NCBI GenBank assembly: GCA_028280065.1
Contig: JANQMN010000053.1
Span: 62,001 to 126,000, forward strand
Reading direction: 5' to 3'
From: Hahella sp.
GTDB lineage: Bacteria; Pseudomonadota; Gammaproteobacteria; Pseudomonadales; Oleiphilaceae
DNA length: 64,000 bases
The notes below the pieces were generated by a model. It was not told where the DNA came from. It searched no databases and saw nothing but the letters and a program-made list of their open reading frames with translations. Made by a program: the position numbers and the translations under genes. Every line of letters starts with the position of its first letter. The first letter of the stretch is position 1. Positions 1 through 9,313 of this stretch are shown here, one piece after another.

Positions 1-731
1 AGTAAACCGCCAATCTGGTCAAAGTCGGCATTGTTTCGATGCTCTTCCCGGTCGTCATGTGGATTGGATGGGGTTAAGTTATTATTGGTAAAGGGATAAT
101 CGTTATCGCTGGTAAGATATTCAGCAGCCACGATGACTCCCGCCCCCGCAATATTCTCCGTCGCCACGCCGGCCAATTTTGCGGTGCTGAATGAGCCATA
201 ACTTAGTGACACTTGCCGGTTGGATTGTTCTTCGGCTCCCATGGTTCTGATATTGATGGCCCCGCCTATACCCGGTACACCAAGCTGAACAGGAACATTG
301 CCGCGATAGATTTCGATCCGCTCCACTGAACCCAAGGTAAACTGGCTCAAGTCCACACTGCCACCTTGGGCGCTGTTTAACAGTACTCCGTCCAGATAGA
401 CATTCACCTGTGCATTGGTTGCGCCACGGATATTCACGGTCGAATAACTACCAAGGCCACTAAGCTGGCGAATCTGTACGCCGGTTTCCTGGCGCAGTAC
501 ATCCGCGACCGTCGCTAAGTCGGTGGCAAACTGCTGACGATCGATAACAGTCACTCGCCCGGTTTGCAGGCCGATGTCCACCTCATCTGCCGATATTTGT
601 TGTCCGATAACAACGACATCGGGTTCTCTGATCAGTTCCGCTGCGCTCACGCCTTGGGTAACAACCAGAAAAAATAGCGCCAAAGAAAGCAAGGCAAAAC
701 AAAATAACGGTAGCTGAAACCGATTAGCCAC
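1..731 (-). CDS. btuB: BtuB-like TonB-dependent outer-membrane receptor, N-terminal part
   Basis: Outer-membrane receptor likely to take up vitamin B12 or another cobamide. The gene runs off the left edge, so only about 243 residues are seen. A GTG start at 729-731, directly after an in-frame TGA, gives a signal peptide (MANRFQ, a long hydrophobic stretch, then VSAAE). The TonB plug domain follows, with VTVIDRQQF, LRQETGVQIRQLSG, STVNIRGA, VYLDGVLLN and VERIEIYRGNVPVQLG, and then the first barrel strands. No other readable frame fits. The substrate call rests on the cobalamin riboswitch just upstream; the plug domain alone would also fit a siderophore receptor. Transcription should be shut down when B12 is plentiful. 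Confidence 0.85.
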   Translation of the reverse strand, partial: MANRFQLPLFCFALLSLALFFLVVTQGVSAAELIREPDVVVIGQQISADEVDIGLQTGRVTVIDRQQFATDLATVADVLRQETGVQIRQLSGLGSYSTVNIRGATNAQVNVYLDGVLLNSAQGGSVDLSQFTLGSVERIEIYRGNVPVQLGVPGIGGAINIRTMGAEEQSNRQVSLSYGSFSTAKLAGVATENIAGAGVIVAAEYLTSDNDYPFTNNNLTPSNPHDDREEHRNNADFDQIGGL

Positions 732-865
732 GGATCACCAGACAACAAAAGGTGGATGTTCTGCAGAGTAGAGGTGAGTTTTTGACTTTTACAGCAGACG
801 AGGACCAGGTATCCGTTTGATAATCGTCTCCCAGCCTTGCCCACCGCAATTCTGTTTACTTTTGA

Positions 866-1092
866 TCAGGCCGGTCTCCGGGCTTATGAGGCGGGTTTCC
901 CAAGAAAGTCCATTCAGCTGCGCCTTCCCATGATTATCACAGTGGCGTAGGCAGCCAATTAACCTCAATTACCGTTGCGGGGGCAGCGTTGGTCTTGCCA
1001 AACTACGCTGAGGTAGTTTCATGGCGCACCAAACTTCCCGTTTCATCCTCGCCAAGAAATGGCCGAGGAAACCTAACGTGGGTGTAATCTAA
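866..1092 (-). promoter_or_regulatory. Cobalamin (B12) riboswitch
   Basis: Read on the minus strand, this leader carries the conserved cobalamin-riboswitch blocks in order: a 5' paired region, CTGCCCCCGCAACGGTAA, the B12-box core GCCACTG in CTACGCCACTGTG, GGGAAGGCGCAG, and the closing AAGCCCGGAGACCGGCC. About 135 nt separate it from the GTG start of the receptor gene, leaving room for an expression platform. Known members bind adenosylcobalamin and repress B12 transport or synthesis genes. Exact ends are approximate. Confidence 0.9.
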
Positions 1093-1227
1093 TTTTGCCT
1101 TAAGGCAAAGTCAAGGAATTAAATGGATGATGGTCTCAGCAACAGGATAGGAAAAGCCCGGCGAGGTCAGCCTTGCCAGGAGGGTTGATCAATCAACTGA
1201 CGGGCCGGTTAACTATAGGATGCACCA

Positions 1228-3039
1228 CTAGTGTTCGAAAACTACCCGGCGAATGTCAAAATGGAAAGTGCCGCCAATGGTATCTTCTTTGGTACGAAGC
1301 GACCCTCCTAGAATATCCACGATAACATTCTGATAAACCTTGTTCTTACCTACCACACTGGATTTTTTAGAGCGTATAAGCAATGCCTTCAATTCGTCTT
1401 CCAGGCGATGCAACTCGCTGATTTCATCGCGAAGCTGCGCAATCTGACGATCCAGATCTTCAGCCATTTTTTGGCTTTGGGCCGGTAACTGGACCTGTTC
1501 GCCACGCCGCTGAATGGCTTTTAAATCTTTCTCCAACATGCCGATGGACTCTAACTTCTGGCGGACAGAACGCGCCGCGAAGCGCAGCCTATCGACGGTA
1601 TCTGCTGGAGCACCCACCCGGATATGGGTGATGGCGCTCCCGGTGCTACCCAGGGTTTTGGCATAAACCAAGTCAAAAGCACGTGCCTGGCCGCCGATCA
1701 GGCTGCCTTTGCCGGTTTTTTTTCCTATTAAAACCCGATCGCCGGCATTTAGATCACAGTGTATGGCATATTCGTTAATTTGAATTTCCTTGCCTGCCTT
1801 GATTTTGGCCTTACTGGAAAATCGCGCCGCAACCGTTTTTACGGCGGTTATCTCCGCGCCGAATGTACCGGCTTCCAAATCCTCTTCAGACGGCACACCG
1901 CCGATCAAGCCCTGCTGGATCAGCACACTGGCACCGGCAATAATGGTGGCTTTACCGACAACTCCATCGACAATAACATCCCCGGTCACTTCTATCTTCA
2001 TGCCGTCTGCCACATCCTCTTTGACATGCAAGGAGCCGTCGTAATCGATATTCCCCGTTGCAAGACTGACGTTGGTTAACTGCAGCACCGGATCTACCGC
2101 AATACCTCGTTCCTGAATGACCGGATGACCTTTTTGGGTGGCAACCATTAGGTTGGGATCGTGAGGGGCGACCTCCGCCCCTTCTAAATTTGCAGTAAAG
2201 GGAATGAGGTCGCCAGACTCTGCCGGAATGGCTTTGCCATAGATATCCTGGCCAGGCTTTCCACCGCCGGGCGGGTGGCGGCGCATTAGTCCCTGACCAG
2301 GCTCAACCACTACAAATTGATTGATATCCTGGTAATTGGCATTGCCCTTGGAGTCGATTGACGGACCGGAACTTACCTGGTCAGTCACCAGCGCTTCAAA
2401 TTTAGAAGCCCTGCCTTTTTTAGCCGCTCTACCCTGCGCCACTAAAACCCGGTCACATTGTCCTTGCTTGATGGCCTTGGCTATTTCCTTCTCTAGCGGC
2501 GGTACGCCGATACCAAAGCTTTTCAAGGCTTTGACCACCATTTTCCGGTCTGCGGGATGCCCTCCTTGCGGCGGTACAATTGTCATATATGCACTAAGTT
2601 CATCGTTGGAGGCGGTTATCTGAATTTCCGCATCCTTCTGCTCAGCAACCGCCAACACCAGGGGTTCGATTTTTAAAAGATCAAAAACCTGCTTCGCCGT
2701 TATCTTTTGTTCGGGTGGGACCTCGCCTTCCGCCTCAGACGCATGCTCTGCATCTTGGCTACTTTCGTGAGGCTCCGACCCGGTGGCATCCGGCTGCAAA
2801 CGCTTCAGCAGTTCGTCATAAATCTTCTGCCCTTTTTCCCGCAGCGAGGCCTCCACTTCAAATAAACGGTCACGCGCTTCCTGGATACTGCTGAAATCGG
2901 CAAAGCCGGCATCTTCCAATTTTGCCTTCAAGACTTCTGGTGACAATGACACCGGTGATAAAGTCGGGCGCAATTTTGCCAGCACCTTGCGCGAGGCGGT
3001 ATCAAAATGTAACTCCAGAGAAAAGGCGAAACGCGGCAC
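1228..3039 (-). CDS. DUF342 / FapA-family polymer-forming protein
   Basis: A 603-residue cytoplasmic protein of the DUF342 (flagellar assembly protein A-like) family. Residues about 1-120 form a variable N-terminal region with an acidic linker. A conserved block includes IVPPQGGHPADRKMVVKAL and PGQGLMRRHPPGGGKPGQDI. Next come beta-helix-like repeats (GDVIVDGVVG, AGASVLIQQGLIGG, IKAGKEIQINEYA, AGDRVLIGK) and a C-terminal coiled coil (about 500-560). The family has been linked to flagellar assembly and surface attachment, but no flagellar genes lie nearby and its biochemical role is unclear. It is the last gene of the minus-strand run OFA carrier, pyk, phnN, DUF342. The gap of about 150 bases from phnN makes co-transcription uncertain. 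Confidence 0.85.
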   Translation of the reverse strand: MPRFAFSLELHFDTASRKVLAKLRPTLSPVSLSPEVLKAKLEDAGFADFSSIQEARDRLFEVEASLREKGQKIYDELLKRLQPDATGSEPHESSQDAEHASEAEGEVPPEQKITAKQVFDLLKIEPLVLAVAEQKDAEIQITASNDELSAYMTIVPPQGGHPADRKMVVKALKSFGIGVPPLEKEIAKAIKQGQCDRVLVAQGRAAKKGRASKFEALVTDQVSSGPSIDSKGNANYQDINQFVVVEPGQGLMRRHPPGGGKPGQDIYGKAIPAESGDLIPFTANLEGAEVAPHDPNLMVATQKGHPVIQERGIAVDPVLQLTNVSLATGNIDYDGSLHVKEDVADGMKIEVTGDVIVDGVVGKATIIAGASVLIQQGLIGGVPSEEDLEAGTFGAEITAVKTVAARFSSKAKIKAGKEIQINEYAIHCDLNAGDRVLIGKKTGKGSLIGGQARAFDLVYAKTLGSTGSAITHIRVGAPADTVDRLRFAARSVRQKLESIGMLEKDLKAIQRRGEQVQLPAQSQKMAEDLDRQIAQLRDEISELHRLEDELKALLIRSKKSSVVGKNKVYQNVIVDILGGSLRTKEDTIGGTFHFDIRRVVFEH

Positions 3040-3192
3040 GTAATATTCCTTGTATTACATCGATCAGCAGTCAAAACAACATTATTTAACCATAGACCTT
3101 TCTGCCCGGTTTCGCTAACCCAGCGAGATTGCACGGTTTTTTCGCATGCCGGTCGATGCCGGACGCTTCCTGTTGACAGAAAGCCCGAACGG

Positions 3193-3753
3193 CTACTCCG
3201 ATACGGACCTAAGAATGCGCAACAGCTGTTCTCCCGCTTGTTCAAGCGGCCCGTTGTTTTCTATCCTGACAAATGGCTGATGAGCCAAGGCAGTATCAAA
3301 CTCCCTGGCACGGGTGACTCTTTCCGCTATTTCTTCGGCAGATTCCCTGCCCCGTTGTTCCAAACGACCTCGTAAAATCTCCGGAGCGACCTGTACCAAC
3401 AAAACCTCCATCTGCCGATAACGCTTTCTTGCTTCGGCAAGGTAACCACGGGAACCACTCACGACAACGCTCAATCCATGCGCCAGCCATTGATCGATTT
3501 CAATTCCGATGCCATAGGACATGTGATGACTATGCCAGACCATGGCGAAACAACCGCGTTGCTGCCGCAACTGAAACTCCTGTGCCGTCAATGCAACATG
3601 ATTTTCTCCGCCCGCGTCTGAACGGCGGGTGATATAACGGTGCGCAAAGGCTATTGGCCAGTCAGCGGGCATACGGGTCCGCGCGTAGCCGAGGAGACTG
3701 TCTTTACCGGCGCCGGACGCGCCGATCAAATAGAAAAGCTTGGCTGAACTCAT
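3193..3753 (-). CDS. phnN: Ribose 1,5-bisphosphate phosphokinase PhnN-like
   Basis: A 186-residue P-loop kinase of the guanylate-kinase-like PhnN family, which phosphorylates ribose 1,5-bisphosphate to PRPP. The Walker A motif is GASGAGKDSLL at residues 11-21. Further family marks are ITRRSDAGGENHVALT, the lid residues and SGSRGYLAEARKRY. Length is normal. In enterobacteria PhnN belongs to the carbon-phosphorus lyase pathway, but no other phn gene is visible. Here it sits 38 bases behind pyk and may serve a more general PRPP or nucleotide role (inference). Confidence 0.85.
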   Translation of the reverse strand: MSSAKLFYLIGASGAGKDSLLGYARTRMPADWPIAFAHRYITRRSDAGGENHVALTAQEFQLRQQRGCFAMVWHSHHMSYGIGIEIDQWLAHGLSVVVSGSRGYLAEARKRYRQMEVLLVQVAPEILRGRLEQRGRESAEEIAERVTRAREFDTALAHQPFVRIENNGPLEQAGEQLLRILRSVSE

Positions 3754-3791
3754 CCCGAAGCGTTATTCCGTTGCGATCTCTGTATAGCGTT

Positions 3792-5243
3792 TTATGGCTC
3801 GGAAGAAACGGCGCCGGGATCAATGACTTTAAGAATTTTCATTGCATTAGTGCCACCGGCGACACCTCGGTGATCGCCTTTGGTAAAGATAATCAAGTCG
3901 CCGACCTTTACCGCACCGCGAGACAGCAGCGCTTTGAATGCTTCGTCATAGACTTCGGGAATGCCGTAAAGCGTTACATCGAAAGGCACCGGGTAAACAT
4001 CACGGTATAACAAGACACGGCGCCGGGTGCGCTCATGACGGGTGAAGGCAAATATCGGAATCTGGCAGCGGGAACGGGACAGCCATAAGGCCGTCGAGCC
4101 CGATTCCGTCAGTGCGACAATCGCTTTGGCTTCCAAACCGATCGCGGTATAGGCCACGGCGGCTGCCACTGCCTGATCGACCAACTCGAAACTGCTAGGC
4201 GCCGGGCGTATCGTGGGTGGCGGTTCGTGCACTTCCGCACCACGGCAAATCATCGCCATCGCTTCAACCGTCTGCACCGGATACTTGCCGACAGCGGTTT
4301 CCGCAGACAACATGACGGCATCGGCACCGTCCAGAATCGCATTTGAAACATCCGCCACCTCGGCCCGGGTCGGTAACGGATTTTCGATCATGGATTCCAT
4401 CATTTGGGTCGCGACGATACAGACGCAATTGGTATTGATGGTGCTTCGCAAAATCTGTTTTTGAATACCCGTAAGTTCGGCGTATCCCATTTCAACGCCA
4501 AGGTCCCCCCGGGCCACCATCACCGCATCGCTTTCGTCGATGATATCTTCCAAATTGGCCATGGCTTCGGTACGTTCAATTTTGGCGACGATCTCGATAT
4601 TGCCGTCATGTTGTTGAATCAGTTTGCGGGCTTGCCGGATATCATCGCCGGATTTCACGAAAGATACGGCAATGTAATCCACACCTTGCGCCACGGCGAC
4701 GCCGATATCGTGAGCATCCTTTTCAGTCAACGCGCCTGCCGACAAGCCGCCGCCTTGGATGTTCAACCCCTTGCGGTTCGCCAATTCACCGCCAATCACT
4801 ACTTTACAGTGCACCCGGTTTCCTTCTATCCGTTCCACATCCATGACGATTGCCCCGTCATTCAGCAACAATCGATTGCCCGGTTGCACATCCTGGGGCA
4901 AAGCTTTATACGCGACCCCAACACCGTTCAGGTCGCCGGCATCCGAGGCCATTGCGGCATCCAAAACAAAGGACTGTCCTTCACTAAGCTCTACCTTGCC
5001 GGCATCGAAACTCTCGATGCGTATTTTCGGTCCTTGCAAGTCCGCCAGGATACAGACATCGCATTCTGCCAGTTTTGCCGCTTCCCGGACTCTTTCGATT
5101 TGATCGATATGACTCTGGGTACTGCCATGGGAAAAGTTTATCCGAATAAGGTCAACGCCAGCTTTGATGAGTTGCTGAAGCATTTCCACAGTGCTGGTCG
5201 CTGGTCCAATGGTAGCGATAATCTTTGTACGTTTGGCGTGCAT
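3792..5243 (-). CDS. pyk: Pyruvate kinase
   Basis: Converts phosphoenolpyruvate and ADP to pyruvate and ATP, the last step of glycolysis. About 483 residues, full length for the family. Visible marks: RRTKIIATIGPA-type N-terminus (MHAKRTKIIATIGPA), IRINFSHGS, the active-site region IVAKIERTEAMANLEDII, VMVARGDLGVEM, ATQMMESMI and the C-terminal allosteric domain. An upstream in-frame GTG would add nine residues. I prefer the ATG at 5241-5243 because GGAAG lies just upstream and MHAKRTK matches the family start. phnN follows on the same strand. A perfect 10-bp inverted repeat lies about 80 bases upstream of the start and could be an operator. Confidence 0.95.
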   Translation of the reverse strand: MHAKRTKIIATIGPATSTVEMLQQLIKAGVDLIRINFSHGSTQSHIDQIERVREAAKLAECDVCILADLQGPKIRIESFDAGKVELSEGQSFVLDAAMASDAGDLNGVGVAYKALPQDVQPGNRLLLNDGAIVMDVERIEGNRVHCKVVIGGELANRKGLNIQGGGLSAGALTEKDAHDIGVAVAQGVDYIAVSFVKSGDDIRQARKLIQQHDGNIEIVAKIERTEAMANLEDIIDESDAVMVARGDLGVEMGYAELTGIQKQILRSTINTNCVCIVATQMMESMIENPLPTRAEVADVSNAILDGADAVMLSAETAVGKYPVQTVEAMAMICRGAEVHEPPPTIRPAPSSFELVDQAVAAAVAYTAIGLEAKAIVALTESGSTALWLSRSRCQIPIFAFTRHERTRRRVLLYRDVYPVPFDVTLYGIPEVYDEAFKALLSRGAVKVGDLIIFTKGDHRGVAGGTNAMKILKVIDPGAVSSEP

Positions 5244-5322
5244 GGCGGTCTTCCAAAAGGTCGGGAACACAGATTGAACAAGAGGTGAGCATGTCAGTAA
5301 CGGAAAAACATGCCAATAAGAT

Positions 5323-5349
5323 GATAGTCCTAAACAGTATAGGACTATC
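5323..5349. repeat. Perfect 10-bp inverted repeat upstream of pyk
   Basis: GATAGTCCTA (5323-5332) and TAGGACTATC (5340-5349) are exact reverse complements separated by 7 bases. The element lies between the end of the OFA carrier gene and pyk. It has no T-run on either side, so it is a poor rho-independent terminator. An operator for pyk, or a stem at the 3' end of the carrier mRNA, is more likely. Regulator unknown. Confidence 0.55.
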
Positions 5350-5452
5350 TAATAGACTGTGGGGAAATTAGTTGACTTTGCTCCTTGTCAGCTTCTAAAT
5401 GCGTTATGACACAAGCCGGTAAATCTACCACGCTGGGTAAACGGGATTTACT

Positions 5453-6718
5453 CTAAGCTACCGGTACCGGAGCAGGTTTCGGCGAATCCTGATGCAGTTT
5501 TAACGATACAACGGCGCCAATTGCCAATAGGATACCCGCTACAACGAAAGACCAGGTAAAACTGCCAGTGGTTGCCACCAGCGTGGTCGATATACGGGTC
5601 ATCACCAGTCCGCCGACTCCCCAGGCGGTAAAGAGGATTCCATAATTGACCCCAAAAGACTTAAGCCCCCACCAGCTCTTACAAAACGCAGGAAATAAGG
5701 TGAGGTTCGTCCCATAGTTAAAGCCGATAAAGGTCGCCGAAAGCACAATAAACAGAGCTGCGGCACCTTCCGCACTTACGACCAAGATCGCCAAGAACAT
5801 GTTGATGGACTGGAGTCCGAAAAAAATTGCCAGGGCAATCGGCCGTCCCAACGCATCCGACACCACACCGGCAATGATTCGTCCGGAAGCATTGCCGACT
5901 GCCATGATTGCAACAGCAATAAACGCGGCTTCCCCCATACTCATCTTCGCCATACCGGCAATACTGCCGATCACCATCAAGCCGGCGCCGGAACCTATAA
6001 AGTACAATGTCCACAACTTCCAGAAATTCGCTGTTTTAAGAATCTGCCAAGGGGTCAGTTCGGCGGCAATATGCGACTCTTTGGCTTTTTCCTTTTCCGC
6101 CAATGCGCCTCCAGGCACATAGCCTGCCGGAGGATTTACCAAGATTTGAGAAAGCACTGCCACCACGATAAAGAACGCGATCCCGAAAAACATCATGGCT
6201 TCCTGCAGCCCCCATTTAGATACTAAATAAGAAGCCAGCGGAGCGATGTAAACAGGAGCCAATCCAAATCCGGCGACAACCAAGCCGGCGATCAAGCCGG
6301 TACGTCCCCCCGGGAACCATTTGAGTGCGGGAGGAGTGGCTGAAGCATAGCCAAAACCAATCCCCGTGCCGGCCAGTACGCCAAAGCCCAATACCCAAAC
6401 CAGATAGCTGCTGCTTTGGGAGATCAACAACAAGCCAAGGCCGACGAGTATACCTCCAATGAAGGCAGTGATTCGCGGGCCAAATTTATCTTGGCATTTA
6501 CCCGCAAGGATCATGGCGAAAGCAAAGACCAGGCAACAAACTGCATAGGGATCTCCTACCGCCGCACGATCCCAATTGAAGCCACCGACACCGGATTCTA
6601 TGGACTCCACTATTGCAGCTTGATAGATACTCCAGGTATAAAGTACCCCCAGGGCCAGGTTGATTCCGGTACCCGCAAAGGTAACCGTCCAACCCTTGTT
6701 TTTAATAATCTCGGACAT
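5453..6718 (-). CDS. OFA-family MFS transporter (oxalate/formate antiporter-like)
   Basis: A 421-residue inner-membrane carrier of the major facilitator superfamily with about 12 membrane spans. It shows OFA-family marks: GTGINLALGVLYTWSIY in helix 1, CQDKFGPRITAFIGG between helices 2 and 3, GTGIGFGYASATPPALKWFP and GRTGLIAGLVVAGFGLA. Characterised OFA members exchange oxalate, formate or other short carboxylates; the substrate here is not known. A second OFA gene occurs beside pflBA at 62.3 kb, but the two proteins are clearly divergent. Transcription runs towards pyk, 210 bases downstream. Confidence 0.85.
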   Translation of the reverse strand: MSEIIKNKGWTVTFAGTGINLALGVLYTWSIYQAAIVESIESGVGGFNWDRAAVGDPYAVCCLVFAFAMILAGKCQDKFGPRITAFIGGILVGLGLLLISQSSSYLVWVLGFGVLAGTGIGFGYASATPPALKWFPGGRTGLIAGLVVAGFGLAPVYIAPLASYLVSKWGLQEAMMFFGIAFFIVVAVLSQILVNPPAGYVPGGALAEKEKAKESHIAAELTPWQILKTANFWKLWTLYFIGSGAGLMVIGSIAGMAKMSMGEAAFIAVAIMAVGNASGRIIAGVVSDALGRPIALAIFFGLQSINMFLAILVVSAEGAAALFIVLSATFIGFNYGTNLTLFPAFCKSWWGLKSFGVNYGILFTAWGVGGLVMTRISTTLVATTGSFTWSFVVAGILLAIGAVVSLKLHQDSPKPAPVPVA

Positions 6719-6921
6719 TCTTGTTTTTCTCGTAGTAGGTAATTTGAAGAATAGAATGGATCAATTGGTTGCAGCCTAGCATCCTAACGATGATACAACA
6801 TGGTTCAAATCAAATTTCAACCAGCTCCCATGGCCCTGCTTCACAGTCCGGCAATCCGATAAGTGACCCAATTATGCGGAATCGGCGTAGTCGCAACTGG
6901 ATTTGATTAACGGAAAACGAT

Positions 6922-7965
6922 ATGGATTCGCTCACCCAGGCTGCGCTAGGCAGCGCAGTCGGATATGCTGTTCTTGGCAATAAAATAGGTCGCAAAGCTA
7001 TCCTTTGGGGCGCGATGCTGGGTACATTGCCCGATCTCGACGTGTTTATCCCATTCGGCGGAACCGTGGAAGATTTCACCTTTCATCGGGGTTTCAGCCA
7101 TTCCTTTCTTGTCCACTTGCTGATCAGTCCCTTGCTCGTTTGGCTGATACTGAAAATTCATCCAACGACCAGAGTTCACAAACAAGGATGGTTCTGGTTG
7201 GTTTTTCTGATACTTACTTCTCATGCCCTGCTCGACAGCCTTACCGTGTACGGTACCCAGTTGTTTTGGCCGCTGACCGAGTTTCCGGTCGGCATATCGA
7301 GTATCTTCATCATTGATCCGCTCTATACATTACCCTTATTGGTCGGAATTATTTTTGTGCTCTGGCCTCGCATCAATCGTAAAACCGCCACTTGGATGAA
7401 TGGTGTGGGTCTGGTGCTCAGCAGTGTTTATCTAGGGTGGACCTTGGCCGCCAAATGGCATATCGATACAAATGTGCAACTGGCCCTGACAGAACGTAAT
7501 ATCGACGTTATCGCATACGAAAGTACACCCGCTCCTTTTAACAGCCTTTTGTGGCGGTTCGTCGCCATGACCGACAACCACTACTACGAAGGCTTCGCCT
7601 CCGTTTATGACCAACCGTCCGAAATAAGCTTGCATGCCTACCCGACGCAACCAGAACTTCTAACCGATATCAGTAATGAATGGGGAGTACAACGATTGCA
7701 ATGGTTTACCAAAGGGCTGTACTCCGTGCGGCAGGAAGGCTCAACGGTCGTGCTGTCCGACTTAAGAATGGGCATAGAAGGCAGCTATGTATTCGCCTTC
7801 GAGGTCGGCGCGGTCACCGAAGGGGGTATCCAGCCCGGCAGCTACAACGCCGTTTCGAACCGCCCGGATTTGAATCAAATTGGTATGATCTGGGACCGCA
7901 TTTGGGATCCTGCAGTCTCACTAACTCCCGCCGCGAGGCTTTCCGGAGGAGTCCGGCTCGATTGA
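6922..7965 (+). CDS. YdjM-like membrane-bound metal-dependent hydrolase
   Basis: A 347-residue protein of the YdjM/DUF457 family. The N-terminus has the family signature MDSLTQAALGSAVGYAVLG, a metal-binding LPDLDVF and HRGFSHS, then about four membrane spans (roughly residues 60-175) with SHALLDSLTVYGTQLFWPL. A non-membrane C-terminal domain follows (about 190-347). The family is predicted to be a membrane hydrolase whose substrate is unknown; the E. coli member is a LexA target. GGAAAA precedes the ATG. It stands alone, divergent from the OFA carrier gene. Confidence 0.8.
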   Translation: MDSLTQAALGSAVGYAVLGNKIGRKAILWGAMLGTLPDLDVFIPFGGTVEDFTFHRGFSHSFLVHLLISPLLVWLILKIHPTTRVHKQGWFWLVFLILTSHALLDSLTVYGTQLFWPLTEFPVGISSIFIIDPLYTLPLLVGIIFVLWPRINRKTATWMNGVGLVLSSVYLGWTLAAKWHIDTNVQLALTERNIDVIAYESTPAPFNSLLWRFVAMTDNHYYEGFASVYDQPSEISLHAYPTQPELLTDISNEWGVQRLQWFTKGLYSVRQEGSTVVLSDLRMGIEGSYVFAFEVGAVTEGGIQPGSYNAVSNRPDLNQIGMIWDRIWDPAVSLTPAARLSGGVRLD

Positions 7966-8050
7966 TCGCTCACTGAAATACAAGTCTACTCAGTCTTAAT
8001 GTACTATTGGGCTTAGTAATTTAATCACTAAGGGCAGCCAGGACTACTGA

Positions 8051-8626
8051 ATGGCAACGGCAATAGAAAATGTCATAGTCTCTCCCGAAGACTATATCGA
8101 AGCAGAAAAAACCGCTGAAATTCGCCACGAATTTGCCAATGGTTTTGTCTATGCGCAAGCTGGCGCCAGCCGGATTCACAATCTTCTAGCAGTGAGTTTT
8201 GCAAGGGAACTGAGCCAACATCTTAAGGGAACTCCTTGCAGGACCTATATTGCCGATATGAAAGTGCGCATCAAAACTGCCGATTTGGATTTATTTTATT
8301 ATCCAGACGTGATGATTTCCTGCGACCAAAAACCACCCCATGATTACTATGAGGATCAACCCAAACTCATCATCGAGATACTTTCCGACACCACCGAATC
8401 ACGGGACCGCCTGGAAAAACTCAATGCTTACACCCAACTCCCATCCCTCCATGAGTATATGCTGGTATCCCAGAAACGCGCTGAAGTTGATATTTATCGA
8501 CGAAAGGGTAACGGGCTTTCCCTGGAGCGGTTTATTGAGACAGAGGTGTTAGATCTGCAAAGTGTAGATTTTCAATCCAGGGTCATAGATTTGTACGCAG
8601 ATGTGCTGGGCATTATCGACCGCTGA
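8051..8626 (+). CDS. Uma2-family (DUF820) putative endonuclease, copy 1
   Basis: A 191-residue protein of the Uma2/DUF820 family, which has a PD-(D/E)XK nuclease fold. Visible marks: SPEDYIEAEKTAEIRHEFANG, the acidic motif FYYPDVMISC, the core PKLIIEILSDTTESRD, then KLNAYTQLPSLHEYMLVSQ. The family is expanded in cyanobacteria and scattered in gammaproteobacteria, and its biological role is unproven. It converges on a second Uma2 gene only 9 bases downstream. The two proteins are too divergent to be a recent duplication. Confidence 0.85.
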   Translation: MATAIENVIVSPEDYIEAEKTAEIRHEFANGFVYAQAGASRIHNLLAVSFARELSQHLKGTPCRTYIADMKVRIKTADLDLFYYPDVMISCDQKPPHDYYEDQPKLIIEILSDTTESRDRLEKLNAYTQLPSLHEYMLVSQKRAEVDIYRRKGNGLSLERFIETEVLDLQSVDFQSRVIDLYADVLGIIDR

Positions 8627-8635
8627 TGACCGTAA

Positions 8636-9223
8636 TCAGCTTGATTCTACCTCTGAGTTATCTTCATAGCCGAACAAATAGCTCAGATCAATCTCGATTT
8701 CAGCAAAGGGAGGTATTCGCACTTCCCGCCCTTCCATGCCCTCACCAACTTCCATTGAAAATACCACACGGTAATGCTCATCGACATGCTGGTAGGCAAT
8801 CAGCGTTTTATCCTCTGGTGAAACCACCCAATAAAAAGGTATCTGATTTCTCTGCAACATCATGAAATGATGGAACAAATCTTTCCTTTCATGACCCGGA
8901 GAGGTAATTTCACAAACCCAATCCGGGGGGGGCTCGACAATGCCTGACGGCCGTTGAGGAAGCCTTTCCTTTCGCCAGCCTGCAATATCATGACAGGGAC
9001 ATTGATGATCGTTATATTTCACACTAATCTCAGTGACTATCCACCATCCGCCTGGCCCCTGGGTTCTTTTTAGCGGCACCATCTCATCCGAAAGCCCAGA
9101 TTGAATGAATGCATGCTCAAACCCAGCCATCGGGCGTTTGACGATCTCACCATTGATTAACTCAACGCGTTCATCGTCTGAATTAAGCAAGTCTGCAATG
9201 GTTTTTAGCTGCTGGGCATGCAT
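8636..9223 (-). CDS. Uma2-family (DUF820) putative endonuclease, copy 2
   Basis: A 195-residue Uma2/DUF820 protein. It has the N-terminal ERVELINGEIVKRP, a PDxVxEI-like core PDWVCEITSPGHERKD and YWVVSPEDKTLIAYQ. The first metal-binding acid falls in CHDIAGWRKERLP. It is convergent with copy 1 and of a different subgroup (sequence identity is low by eye). Such genes often sit in accessory DNA; here an Rhs scrap lies just behind it. Function is inferred from the fold only. Confidence 0.85.
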   Translation of the reverse strand: MHAQQLKTIADLLNSDDERVELINGEIVKRPMAGFEHAFIQSGLSDEMVPLKRTQGPGGWWIVTEISVKYNDHQCPCHDIAGWRKERLPQRPSGIVEPPPDWVCEITSPGHERKDLFHHFMMLQRNQIPFYWVVSPEDKTLIAYQHVDEHYRVVFSMEVGEGMEGREVRIPPFAEIEIDLSYLFGYEDNSEVESS

Positions 9224-9313
9224 GGGGCCGTCCAGTGTCGAGATGTTTATCTATTGGAGCTGAGTATAGCCCGATAACAGTTTGTGAGTCATTGGCAGCC
9301 TGGATTAGACGCA

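Noticed and set aside
4404-5288. 294-codon plus-strand frame opposite pyk
   Set aside because: Shadow of the pyruvate kinase gene; His-rich, unstructured translation.
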